Shown here: positions 22,855 through 33,535 of the stretch, piece after piece
Layout: each line of letters starts with the position of its first letter
How positions within the stretch are numbered: the first letter of the stretch is position 1
Assembly (NCBI RefSeq): GCF_050003625.1
Contig: NC_134397.1
Coordinates: 195,817,063 to 195,881,062, forward strand
Source of the DNA: Haematobia irritans
Lineage: Eukaryota > Arthropoda > Insecta > Diptera > Muscidae
Length of the DNA: 64,000 bases
Direction: 5' to 3'
Made by a program: the position numbers and the translations under genes
The notes under the pieces: generated by a model
Told to the model about the DNA's origin: nothing
Databases searched by the model: none
What the model saw: the letters and a program-made list of their open reading frames with translations, nothing else

Positions 22855-23190
22855 TTTATACCCACGTTTGTCATTCCGTGTGTGACACATCGAAATATTG
22901 ATTTCCGACTATATACAGTATATGTATTCTTGATCAAATAGAAATTCTAGGATATAACCATTCTGTGTGTCTGCCTGACTGTTGTAATCATGCTACAGCC
23001 TTCAATAATGGTGCTATCGCCTTGAAATGTGGCACAGATACGTTTTTTGTCAGCAGGCAGGTCAAGTTCAAAGTTAGGCTATATTAGTCCAGGTTTTAAT
23101 ATAGCCCCTATATAAACCCACTCCCGATTTGGGATCGTGGGTTTCTAGAAACCGTAATTTTTATCCGATTTGCTTGAAAAGTAAACTATA
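22855..23190 (-). mobile_element. Family C 3' fragment
   Basis: In reverse it shows GACTATATACAGTATATG, CTTGATCAAATAGAAATTC, a decayed GTCTGCC tract, ATAGCCCCTATATAAACC and CCCGATTTGGGATCG. This equals the 3' third of family C (compare 15400-15600). The outer palindrome is decayed (TTTTTATACCCACG). Confidence 0.65.
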
Positions 23191-23526
23191 ACCTACACCC
23201 AAAGAAAAAATACTTTCCTTCGGAAAGAAATTTTAGACAAATGAAATTCCCCTTTCTTATAAAGTATTTTCTTTTAGATCAAATCAACCCGAATTTATGA
23301 TAAGCGGGGTAAGGATTATTTCTAAACTTTTTGATTAGCTTTTAAAGAGATTTTTTTTTAGCATCAAAGGAAAACTTTGCTTATTTAAAATTTCGTTCCT
23401 CAGAAAAGAAAATTCTTTTTTCAGATTAAGCAAAATAAGCATTAAAGAATATCTTTATTTCTGAATGCAATAGATCAAGCATTCAGAAATAAAGATATTC
23501 GTAATGGAATTTAAGAAGGAAGGAAG
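23191..23526. other. Spacer with a perfect 22-bp hairpin
   Basis: The stretch 23195-23300 (TTTCCTTCGGAAAGAAATTT) belongs to the dispersed repeat also seen near 3100 and 50505. Arms 23447-23468 and 23479-23500 are perfect reverse complements separated by a 10-bp loop. No gene. Confidence 0.65.
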
Positions 23527-24735
23527 ACCTGAACACCCCTCATTTTGAAGGTGTGTGTGGATTTTGGAATTCACTCTTCAGTTGTCAAAATGCTGTCCAA
23601 GCAAGAAGAGCAGCGTATCAAAAAGTTGCTCGCGCATCGCGAAAATCCGAGCTACTCGCACGCAAAGCTGGCAAAATCGCTAAAAGTTGCCAAATCAACC
23701 GTTACAAATGTAATTAACGTGTTTGGGGAACGTTTGTCGACAGCCAGGAAGTCTGGATCGGGGGGAAATCGAAAACCGGAAGCCGCTGAGACGACAAAGA
23801 GAGTTGCCGGTAGTTTCAAGCGAAACCCTAACCTCTCTCTCCGAGATGCCGCAAATAAGCTGGGTGTATCGTCTACAACCGTGCATCGAGCCAAAAACGA
23901 GCCGGACTATCGACTTACAAGAAGGTAGTGACTCCAAATCGCGATGATAAACAAAATACGACGGCCAAAGCGCGATCCCGGAGGCTGTACACAACGATGC
24001 TGACGAAGTTTGACTGCGTGGTAATGGACGACGAAACCTATGTCAAAGCCGACTACAAGCAGCTTCCGAGACAGGAGTTTTATACGGCAAAAGGAAGAGG
24101 AAAGGTAGCAGATATTTTCAAGCACATAAAACTGTCAAAGTTCGCAAAGAAATATCTGGTTTGGCAAGCCATCTGTACCTGTGGCTTGAAAAGCAGCATT
24201 TTCATAGCTTCCGGAACTGTCAACCAAGAAATTTACGTGAAAGAGTGTTTGAATAAACGTCTGCTGCCTTTCCTGAAGAAACAAGGTTGTTCCGTACTGT
24301 TTTGGCCGGATTTGGCATCTTGCCATTACGGTAAAAAGGCCATGGAGTGGTACGCCGCGAACAACGTGCAGGTGGTTCTCAAGGACAAGAACCCTCCCAA
24401 CACGCCAGAACTCCGCCCAATTGAGAAATATTGGGCTATTGTCCAGCGGAACCTAAAGAAGACCAAAAAACCTGCTAAGGACGAGCAGCAGTTCAAGGCA
24501 AACTGGCTTTCTGCGGCGAAGAAGGTGGACAAGGTGGCTGTACAAAATCTGATGGCAGGTGTCAAGCGTGAGGCCCGGCAATTCGGATTTGGAAAAGCAA
24601 AAGCCTAACTGAATATTTTTCCTGAATTTTATACTAATTGAACTTGAAAAAGAAATTTAATTTGATTTTTTAAATAAACGATTTCACCGATTTACACGCG
24701 TTTTCCCTTGACCAAATTTTGACCGTATAATCCTT
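23527..24735 (+). mobile_element. DD37E transposon, second copy, left end lost
   Basis: Same family as 20591-21905, opposite orientation. The left end starts at GACCTGAACACCCCTC and lacks the terminal inverted repeat, about 70 bp. The right end is present but mutated (GACCGTATAATCCTT instead of ...ATCACCCTT) and is followed by TA. Confidence 0.85.
23590..24608 (+). pseudogene. DD37E transposase, second copy, frameshifted
   Basis: Starts MLSKQEEQR at 23590. The whole helix-turn-helix region is open to 23928 (KLGVSSTTVHRAK near its end). A shortened A run at about 23893 and a 2-bp loss near 23916 throw the frame into a stop. The catalytic part is open again from 23928 to 24608: Asp in VMDDETYVKAD, Asp in FWPDLASCHY, Glu in PELRPIEKYW with 37 residues between. 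It keeps the N-terminal segment that the first copy has damaged, and the two copies are broken at different positions. Confidence 0.85.
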
Positions 24736-24764
24736 TAAATAAAGTTTGAGATGATCATATTCCT

Positions 24765-24920
24765 TTTCTACGTGTAGTGCGATTGCTTAATATTTGCTTG
24801 AAAACCACAAGTGGATATTGTTAGAGCGCTCCAGCAATTAAATGTGAATAAATCTTTTATTGCACGTTACCGCAATACTGACCGTGTTACATCACGTCCA
24901 AAAAAAGGACTAACCAAATG
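24765..24920 (+). pseudogene. Mariner/Tc1-type transposase fragment (HTH region)
   Basis: Conceptual translation gives KPQVDIVRALQQLNVNKSFI...RYRNTDRVTSRPKKG, the first helix-turn-helix of a Tc1/mariner transposase, with a stop before it and no continuation. A related piece lies at 49385-49720. The clade cannot be set from so little. Confidence 0.55.
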
Positions 24921-24946
24921 GTAATAACACCATAAATTATCCGAAT

Positions 24947-25383
24947 TAGAGGTGTGCGCATGACACAAAATTGTCGTCACACACGCGTGAATCCCGTGAG
25001 TCGTGAACAAAATATGAAGCAACCCTCGTGAATGTGCGTGAATGGGACTGTAACAAATACGTCGTGCGTGAGAAATAAAATCGGGTCGTAAACGTGCGTG
25101 AATAAAATTTTTGCTGTCGAACTATATTCTATTCATGAATTTTGTTACCTTTGCTCACTCCCGGTTGGAAAATGTCGTGAGTCTCGTGAATTGTCGTGAA
25201 TCGTGCGTTAGCGTGAGTCTTTAAAAGTAGTTCGAACGTGACCGTGTGTGAGTACTGGTTTTCATTTCGTGAATGCGCGTGAGTGGCTACCACACGTATC
25301 GTGCGTGAGCGTGTGTGAATAAACATTTTGCTTCGTAAATGTGCGTGAGTGTGAGTGAAGTTTCACTCACGCGCACACATCTA
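24947..25383. mobile_element. hAT-type MITE rich in CGTGA motifs
   Basis: Ends TAGAGGTGTGCGCATGA and, in reverse, TAGATGTGTGCGCGTGA. Both sides carry the 8-bp duplication ATCCGAAT (24939-24946 and 25384-25391). An 8-bp target duplication with such ends is typical of hAT. The interior has 16 CGTGA on the plus strand and only one on the minus strand. No transposase. Confidence 0.8.
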
Positions 25384-26640
25384 ATCCGAATAGATTTGAT
25401 CGTAAATTCTAAATTTAGAATGTCTGGAATCATTCTAAATATGCCAGACATATGCCGAAATTCTAAATATGCCAGACATTTATGAAGTACAAACTGGAAA
25501 TAAGACAAAATAAATAAAATTCTCTAAGTGCATAAATACAAATTCTGTTTACTTTTTGAAACCAAATGTCTAACACCCCATTTTCCTCCCCATTTGCTTA
25601 TGGGGACAAATTTTGCGCGCGTTTAAATTGTTAATCATTTTTTTCTTTTAATTTAAAATTTTTATTGCTATTGTAGCAAATTACCCCCAAACACAAATTC
25701 AGAAAGTGAAATAACCGTCATAGACGACGTGCACACACACACTCACATTAGGCGTGACATTGCCTGATTATGAGTGGGGGGGCCTCTCTGTGTATATACC
25801 AACAACCTAGTGTGGAATATTGGAAGAATATGGAAATATCGACAACTACACGTCCGTCTATCTGTCGAATAACGTCCTTCACTTTCCAACTGGTGACAAC
25901 AATTTAGTGGCGATTTGTAACAGCCGCTCCACCAGAGACTCAATGCAACTACAGACAGTGAAGCAGACGGGCAATCCAAACAAGCATCCTAACGTTGGAT
26001 GTTCAACTTGTTTTCAAGCTCTTTTCTTGTTTGTTGTTTTGTTGCTGGTCTCAAAATGAAAATCCACAGCTTAGCCGTTTTATTGGCCACGGATTTTATT
26101 GTTTTTGAGTTTTAGTTGTTTTTTGTTTGCATTTCGACTCAAGCGCTTTATTTTTTGTACAACTTGCCTTAGTGTCTATGTTTTTTTAATTTACTATGGA
26201 AAACTTGTCACTTGAAGCAATTTCGTTTTAAACGTTTAACCTTACGGCTAAATATTGTTGTAAATTATATTTTGTTATTAAAATTGGCAGATTAGTTATG
26301 GGTAGTGTTTTTTTATAGAATTTTTTTAAATGCTGGGGTATCTAACTTGTGGTTGTGGATGATTTTGTTAATATTAAATAAATAAAATTTGCTGCAACGA
26401 ACCGACCAGTTGAGTGCGTTTTTTTGTTGTTTTTAAACGGGTGGCTGATATGTAATGCAACAAAGTAAAGCACTATATATTTTTGAGTTTTTTTTAATGT
26501 CTGATATAATATACAATTTTAGAATCATTTTAGATTTAATTGGCTACTTTTGGCTTTCCAAAGGTCGACAAAGCCACACAAAATCACACTATGGACGAAA
26601 GTGGCTCTGGGCAATTTTGACCCATTTTTGGCGAAGCGCC
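25384..26640. other. Spacer without recognised gene
   Basis: A short direct repeat, ATTCTAAATATGCCAGACAT, occurs twice at about 25432-25482. At 25735-25745 there is an AC/CACA run. Poly-T and AT-rich sequence follow. Small reading frames near 25820-26060 show no family features. Confidence 0.5.
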
Positions 26641-26642
26641 GC

Positions 26643-26940
26643 ACTGAAAAAAATATTTTCATAAAGTTAAAGATTGCAGGCCCTTAAAATCTTAGCAAAA
26701 AAAAATTAAAGTTTTTCCACAAACTTTTTTTTTTAAGTGCATCTCCGAATCCTCCCATCAAGTTTTTTCCACTTCCGATGCAAGTCCACAAACATTTCTT
26801 TTAAAGCGCATCCCTGGATCTCCTATCGATTTTTGTTTCACTTCCGATGCAGTCCTTTTGGACAAGAAAGTACGGAATTAGGCCGTTTTAATTGAAAGTT
26901 TAATTTTTGGAGAATAATATTTCGAAAAAAGAATAGAAAA
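26643..26940 (+). mobile_element. Diverged CACTG MITE-like fragment
   Basis: Starts CACTGAAAAAAATATTTTC, like the tips at 11974 and 27083, then diverges to a sequence with TTTTTCCAC and CACTTCCGATGCA repeated near 26771 and 26850. No right tip was found. Confidence 0.4.
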
Positions 26941-27082
26941 TCACTTAAAAAGTAAAAAAAAAACAAAACAAGTATATACGGCCGTAAGTTCGGCCAGGCC
27001 GAAACTTATGTACCCTCCACCATGGATTGCGTAGAAACTTCTACTGAAGACTGTCATCCACAATCGAATTACTTGGATTGCG

Positions 27083-27706
27083 CACTGAAAAAAATATTGT
27101 CGTGAGGTCAAAGATTTCATGTCTTTAAAATACGAATACAAATTTTGCTTAGCATAGAAGACGCATTTCTCTAACATAAAGTTATTTTCCTTGTCCAAAA
27201 GTCGATAAACTTTTCAATGAAGTCGTATTGTCCTTATAATTAAGTGATTTGACTTAAAAATGGGTATCTTAACTTGACTTTAATAATTCAGAAAAATTCT
27301 TTAAATTTAATGAAATTGTCTTTAAATTTGTTGTCTTTTTGCATCTTGACTACGAAGCAAAAAATCGTTCAAATATAGGACATGTTTTTCAAAACTTTAT
27401 TTTAAAGAAGTTTTTTACGTCAAACATAGCATAATTTCTACTGGAAGTCGAGTCCTAATTTGGAAAATAAAGATGCCGTTAACTCGTTTTTAAAGGTCTT
27501 TGATAGCATATGAAGAAAAAAAGCTGAGAAAGCGAAAAATTAAAATTTGCTTCCTAGAAGCAAGTACACAAAACCTAAATTTAAAAGAGAATTGTGTCTT
27601 AAAAGTATCCTTACTTGTATTCTCCGCTTCTTTGGCTCGAAATCAATACCAATTTTTTTAAAGTAAAGACAAAATCTTTGGAACCGAGTATGCTTTTTTT
27701 TCAGTG
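27083..27706 (+). mobile_element. CACTG MITE, intact copy 1
   Basis: Tips CACTGAAAAAAATATTG and GCTTTTTTTTCAGTG. It is inserted in B at TTGCG; the flanks TTGCG and CGGTAAC (the latter after copy 2) suggest a 2-bp CG duplication. It contains no coding region. This is the cleanest reference for the family. Confidence 0.8.
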
Positions 27707-27850
27707 CACTAAAAAAGTAAAAAAAAAAAAACAAAACAAGTATATACGGCCGTAAGTTCGGCCAGGCCGAAACTTATGTACCCTCCACCATGGATTGCGT
27801 AGAAACTTCTACTGAAGACTGTCATCCACAATCGAATTACTTGGATTGCG

Positions 27851-28483
27851 CACTGAAAAAAATATTGCCGTGAGGTCAAAGATTTCATGTCTTTAAAATA
27901 CGAATACAAATTTTGCTTAGCATAGAAGACGCATTTCTCTAACATAAAGTTATTTTCCTTGTCAAAAAGTCGATAAACTTTTCAATGAAGTCGTATTGTC
28001 CTTATAATTAAGTGATTTGACTTAAAAATGGGTATTTAACTTGACTTTAATAATTCAGAAAAATTCTTTAAATTTAATGAAATTGTCTTGTTTTTGTTGT
28101 TAAATTTGTTGTATTTTTGCATCTTGACTACAAAGCAAAAAATCGTTCAAATATAGGACATGTTTTTCAAAACTTTATTTTAAAGAAGTTTTTTACTACA
28201 AACATAGCATAATTTCTACTGGAAGTCGAGTCTAAATTTGGAAAAGAAAGTTGCCGTTAACTCGTTTTTTAGGGACTTTGATAGCATATGAAGCAAAAAG
28301 CTGAGAAAGCGAAAAATTAAAATTTGCTTCCTAGAAGCAAGTACACAAAACCTAAATTTAAAAGAGAATTGTGTCTTAAAAGTATCCTTACTTGTATTCT
28401 CCGCTTCTTTGGTTCGGAATCAATATCAAATTTTTTAAAGTAAAGACAAAATCTTTGGAACCGAGTATGCTTTTTTTTCAGTG
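27851..28483 (+). mobile_element. CACTG MITE, intact copy 2 (segmental duplicate)
   Basis: Nearly identical to 27083-27706, offset 768 bp together with the preceding B 5' end. A 9-bp net gain includes a TTGTTTTTG insertion near 28090. It is followed by CGGTAACACTTGCCG, the continuation of B. Confidence 0.8.
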
Positions 28484-28610
28484 CGGTAACACTTGCCGAT
28501 GGCAAGGTATCTTAAAACTTCCTAACACCGTAACATATACCACATAGTCCATACGTGGTATATATTAAACTAAAAAGGCCGATTAAATACGTATATAATT
28601 TAGTTTAAAG

Positions 28611-28850
28611 TTTCTATAGAAATAAAATTTTGACAAAATAAAATTTTGACAATTTTCTATAGAAGTAAAATTTGGAAAAAATTGTCTATAGAAATAAAAT
28701 TTGAAAAAATTTTTCTATAGAAATAAAATTTTGACAAAATTTTCTATAGAAATAAAATTTGGAAAAAATTTTCTATTGAAATAAAATTTTGACAATGTTT
28801 TCTATAAAAATAAAATTTTGGTAGATTATTTTTGGCTCGACTGGCAACCA
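28611..28850 (-). repeat. Satellite block plus cap 'a' inside family B
   Basis: About seven monomers (TTTCTATAGAAATAAAATTT) then GGTAGATTATTTTTGGCTCG and CTGGCAACCATG. The same block at the same B position occurs at 50850-51018, 46706-46868 and, inverted, 39141-39303. Confidence 0.85.
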
Positions 28851-30064
28851 TGATTATGAACCGATATGGACCAATTTTTGTGTGATTGGGGATCGGCTAT
28901 ATATAACTATAAACCGATATGGACCAATTCTTGCATGGTTGTTAGAGACCATACACTAACACCACGTACCAAATTTCAACCGGATCGGATGAAATTTGCT
29001 TCTCTTAGAGGCTCCTCAAGCCAAATCGGGGGATCGGTTTATATGGGGGCTATATGTAATTATGGACCGATATGGACCAATTTTTGCATGGTCATTAGAG
29101 AAAATATAGCAACACCATGTACCAAATTTCAGCCGGATCGGATGAAATTTGCTTCTCTTAGAGGCTCCTCAAGCCAAATCGGGGGATCGGTTTATATGGG
29201 GGCTATATGTAATTATGGACCGATATGGACCAATTTTTGCATGGTCATTAGAGAAAATATAGCAACACCATGTACCAAATTTCAGCCGGATCGGATGAAA
29301 TTTGCTTCTCTTAGAGGCTCCTCAAGCCAAATCGGGGGATCGGTTTATATGGGGGCTATATATAATTATTGACCGATGTGGACCAATTTTTGCATGGTTG
29401 TTACAGACCATATACTTACACCATGTACCAAATTTCAGCCGGATCGGATGAAATTTGGTTCTCTTAGAGGCTCCGCAAGCCAAATCGGGGGATCGGTTTA
29501 TATGGGGGCTATATGTAATTATGGACCGATATGGACCAATTTCTGCACGGTTGTTAGACCATGTACCAATCTTTAGCCGGATCGGCTGAAATTTGCTTCT
29601 CTTAGAGCAATCGCAAGCCAAATTTGGGGGGTCCGTTTATATGGGGGCTATACGTAAAAGTGGACCGATATGGACCAATTTTTGCATGGTAGTTATACTA
29701 ACACCATGTACCAATCTTCAGCCGGATCGGATGAAATTTGCTTCTCTTAGAGCAATCGCAAGCCAAATTTGGGGGGTCCGTTTATATGGGTGCTATACGT
29801 AAAAGTGGACCAATATGACCCATTTGCATTACCATCCGACCTACATCAATAACAACTACTTGTGCTATGTTTCAAGTCGATAGCTTATTTCGTTCGGAAG
29901 TTAGCGTGATTTCAACAGACGGACGGACATGCTCAGATCGACTCAGAATTTCACCACGACCCAGAATATATATACTTTATGGGGTCTTAAAGCAATATTT
30001 CGATGTGTTACAAACGGAATGACAAAGCTAATATACCCCCATCCTATGGTGGAGGGTATAAAAA

Positions 30065-30310
30065 TCATACCCACTGGGATTTGAACCTGTGTAAATTTCT
30101 TTATCCAAATGAACTTCCAAAGCCAACTTTTAAAGCAATGCAAAGTATCCAAAAATGGAGTACTTCTGTTCTATGAAAAGCCCATGTAAAATTCATTGGA
30201 AATGATCGAAGTTTGTACTACTTCCGGATCACAAATTGGGGATCGAAACTACTTTTTGGAAGCTCATTTTTTTTGCTGGGATACGAATGCGTTTTTTGCT
30301 ATTCCATAAA
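30065..30310. other. Short spacer
   Basis: Includes CCACTGGGATTTGAACC, which in reverse looks like a Pol III B box, perhaps a SINE relic. Nothing else is supported. Confidence 0.35.
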
Positions 30311-30460
30311 GGGAGCCACCGTGGTGCAATGGTTAGCATGCCCTCCTTGCATACATAAGGTTGTGGGTTCGATTTCGAACACCAATAAGTCTGGGGTGGA
30401 TTATCCCACCTCAGTAATGCTGGTCACATTTCCGAGTGTTTCAAAGCTTTATTTTACGAA
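30311..30460 (+). mobile_element. tRNA-derived SINE, 5' part with Pol III boxes
   Basis: Head GGGAGCCACCGTGGTGCAAT, A box TGGTTAGCATG (30330-30340), B box GGTTCGATTTC (30366-30376), then the body CTGGGGTGGATTATCCCACC, CAGTAATGCTGGTCAC and GAGTGTTTCAAAGC, shared with 22480-22545. Internal Pol III boxes are normal for tRNA-derived SINEs. The 3' half is missing. Confidence 0.75.
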
Positions 30461-30589
30461 TAACTTTTTTCTGGATGTAATAGATCAAAATGCTTTTGTA
30501 AGTTTGTAAACAATAAAATGAACTGTCAGCTGTCAGAGGAGCGCTTTCAAATGATAGAAACCTGAAGTTGGTTGCAATACATATCAGCC

Positions 30590-31595
30590 ACACTGTAAGC
30601 TTCAGCTTGTACACGCTCACAAAAAATCGCTTCTGTAACATATACTCCCAAACATATTTTGCTTCAAGCATATACATTTTTGGGTATTGCCCAAACATTT
30701 ATATGTTTGATCTCTTCCAATATATAATATGTTTGAAAGCATATTAGTCTAAACAATATATGTTTGGGTAGTCCAAGTTTCAAACATTTTGTATTTTTGC
30801 ATCCAAATTCAATAATGTTGTCTTCCAAAAAACAATATGTTATTATGTGAACATATAATATGTTTGGAAGCATTTTGCACCCAAAAATATTATATGCTTA
30901 AAAAAATTCTCCCAAACAATATTGTGCTCAAAATTTTAGTTATTTATTTATATATTTAGAATCATAACGAATTATGAAAATAAACAGGTAATATAGGTGC
31001 TAACAACATAGGTTTTCGACCTGAATGCTCAAAATTTTGTTTCTGCCCAATTGTATATTCCCCCACATCCTTCTCACTTCCACGAGATTTTTTAGTTCTT
31101 AGCACCTTTTTCTGTAATACAAACATTGTAGAAGAAATTATTCAATTGTATGATTTTTTTATTTTAATTTTACCTTTTGCCGGATGGGGATTCGAACAGC
31201 GGACCACACAGTTTGTAAGGATCAAAGAAGTAGCTGATCAATTGCCCAAGGAAAAATAAAATGTTAATTTTGTAATAACAAGCAACAACCACCAACTTAA
31301 TTCAATATCGCTCCCTGTTAAATAGCGCTCCAAGCTACTAAACACATATATGTTTATAGGCTATTTCTAAATTAATATATGTTTGCATCCAAACATTTTA
31401 TATTTACAAACATTTTATGTCCCAAACATAATATGTTCTAACATATTAACATATATGTCCCAAACATGTTATGCTAGTTTATGAACATTATATGCTTGCA
31501 CTCAAAAATATTGTGTTTAAAAATTTGTGTTCCAAACATATAATGTTTATAGCCAAACATATGAAAAACAGCCTTTTTCATCCGTGTAGTAGATA
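30590..31595. mobile_element. MITE-like element with AAACATAT-type inverted motifs
   Basis: Two zones, 30640-30920 and 31330-31570, are full of AAACATAT / ATATGTTT in both orientations (for example TATAATATGTTTGAAAG, CCAAACATATAATG). Between them is unrelated sequence including a tRNA-like piece. The stretch 31065-31160 is repeated at 52430-52530. Confidence 0.5.
31182..31250 (-). other. tRNA-like (SINE head) fragment
   Basis: In reverse: TTGATCAGCTACTTC ... GTTCGAATCCCCATCCGGC. This has a B box and a 3' acceptor-like end, but the 5' side does not pair with it. A truncated SINE or tRNA relic is more likely than a working tRNA. Confidence 0.35.
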
Positions 31596-32340
31596 TCTAC
31601 AATAGAATTTCATTGTATCCAAAGGTTTTCCGATATTCATCTTAAACGATCTCTTTGGTCGTCTTGTGAGCGAATATTTATTTTGCTCTCTAACAGCTAT
31701 AAACCGTGGTTATTTGATAGATACAACACCCAATTCAATTGAATGAAATGGAATCTCATGAAATTAAATGCGTGACTGCGTTGTTCCTTTTTTTCGATCC
31801 ATTGAGAGATCTGTTGGTGTATGCGATAAAAAAAAAAAATATTTGCAATTTATTTTTATGGATTTGTTCATTTGTTGTTGGTTACTGACTTGCGATTGCT
31901 ATATCGCACAATAAAATTACACACTGAACATTAATTTATAGCACTACAATGGTTTGGGGCACTACTAATAGCAACAACAACAACAACTGCTAGTACAACA
32001 ATAAAAGTTATTAACAATTTGTAGCCCAATGATAGCTACTGTTATTATTTTTGAGTTTTTTTTTTCTTGCCAGAGATACTCTACGTTGATATTTATAACC
32101 TACAATATGCAGATTAGCTGTTGTATTGAGAGCAACTTGTTGTTGTTGCTGTTGGCCAATATCTTTGGGCTGTAATCAATTATTAACAGTTGGTTGAAAA
32201 AAATATAAATCATTGTTCAATGAATTTATTAATGAAAAACTCTACATATATAATTTTCGAAAGCATGTGTTTGAAAATATATGGATCGTATATGCATTTA
32301 TTGGACCTATTACACTGACACGGGAGTATAGGTCACGACA
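31596..32340. other. AT-rich spacer
   Basis: Contains an AAC/TTG-rich stretch (31970-32000 and 32137-32150) and poly-A. No gene or known repeat is recognised. Confidence 0.5.
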
Positions 32341-32341
32341 G

Positions 32342-32403
32342 AAATGAAATAAGTAAGATAGGTAACAAAGAGTTTATATCGTACGGAGTCGACTCTATGA
32401 TAC
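32342..32403 (+). mobile_element. Probable 5' end of a further HINE-like family
   Basis: AATAAGTAAGATAGGTAAC, then GTACGGAGTCGACTCTATGA and TACCCTACC, parallels the A, B and C starts (AACAAGTA, GC-rich hairpin, TACCC). Here the hairpin is GAGTCGACTC, a perfect palindrome. Confidence 0.4.
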
Positions 32404-32444
32404 CCTACCTATTGTCGTTATAGACATATTTGAAATGAAAAATG

Positions 32445-33035
32445 TCAAGGTAGATATTTCCTAAATAACAGAGGGCAAATATTTCAGGTCCTTAAAATAC
32501 GAATGCGAATATTGCTCAGGTTTTTTTTTTCTTGTCCAAAAGTCGATAAATTTTTTAACGACTTCGTTTTGTTCTTACAGTAATTCCATTTAAATGTGGG
32601 TATCTCAACATGAAGGAACATTTCGTTTGACTGGGGTTAACTTGGCTTTAATAATTCAGAAAAATTCTTCAAAATTATTGCAATAAATTTTAAAATTGTT
32701 GACTTTTTGCATCTTGACTACAATGCAAATATTCGTTCAAAATTACTACATGGTTTTTCTTTCAATACTTCATTTGAAACTTAGCATAATTTCTACATGA
32801 AATCGAACCTGAATTTGTTGTTAACTCGTTTTTGAAGGACTTTGATAGCACATGAAGAGAAAAAAAAAACAGAAAAAACCAATAAATTCAATTTTGTTTC
32901 CTAGTATCAAGCACGCTAAACGCTAAATTGAAAAGAGAATTGTATCTTAAAGGGGGCCTTAGTTCATTTATCCGCTTGGCTCGAAATCAATACCAAAATC
33001 ATTAGTGTAAAGCCAAAATCTTTGGAACCGGGTAT
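32445..33035 (+). mobile_element. Diverged CACTG MITE lacking both tips
   Basis: Follows 27083-27706 in order (CCTTAAAATACGAATGC, GTCCAAAAGTCGATAAA, AGCATAATTTCTAC, GAAATCAATACCAA, TCTTTGGAACCGGGTATGC) with many substitutions. The CACTG tips are absent. Confidence 0.65.
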
Positions 33036-33535
33036 GCACCATGAATCAAATATAATAGTTTATTATACCTTGCGCCACACTGTGGAACTGGGTATTATAA
33101 GTTAGTACATATGTTTGCAACACCCAGAAGGAGACAAGATAGGCACATGGTGTCTTTGGCAATAATGCTCAGGGTGGGTCCCTGAGTCGATCTAGCCATG
33201 TCCGTCTGTCCCTCCGTCTGTTTGTGAACACATTTTTGTGATCAAAGTCTAGGTCGCAGTTTAAGTCCAATCGCCTTCAAATTTGGCACAAGTATGTGTT
33301 TTTGCTCAGAACAGGACCTTATTGATTTTGGAAGAAATCGGTTCAGATTTAGATATAGCTTCCATCAGGGATGGAAACAACAATTTTTAAGAAAGTACAA
33401 AAAAGGTATTTTTTTGAGCGAAAAAGTACTTTTCACTAAATTTCAACAAAAATCCCATTGGATTATTATTGTCCAGAGCTTCGTTAGACTGAATTAAAAG
33501 CGAATAAAATTTTGTTTGTCAACTCCTCAATTTAA

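Larger units (their letters stand above)
26968..30064 (+). mobile_element. Family B Helitron-like element with MITE and satellite inside
   Basis: 5' end at 26968 (ACAAGTATATACGGCCGTAA, TTCGGCCAGGCCGAA, TACCCTCCACCAT). Its front part plus a CACTG MITE is duplicated in tandem (26943-27706 and 27711-28483). The body resumes at 28484 (GTAACACTTGCCGATGG), carries a satellite block with cap 'a' (28611-28850), about six 153-bp units, the GACGGACGG tract, and the 3' end ATGGTGGAGGGTATAAAA at 30064. Confidence 0.8.

Noticed and set aside
25820..26059. 79-residue frame with a hydrophobic tail
   Set aside because: No family features, no support for start or splice sites, and an overlapping frame of equal length exists on the other strand.
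30311..30376. Genuine tRNA gene
   Set aside because: A and B boxes are present but the arms do not pair into a cloverleaf and the sequence continues into a SINE body shared with 22480-22690.
31182..31250. tRNA gene on the minus strand
   Set aside because: The acceptor-like 3' side has no matching 5' strand.
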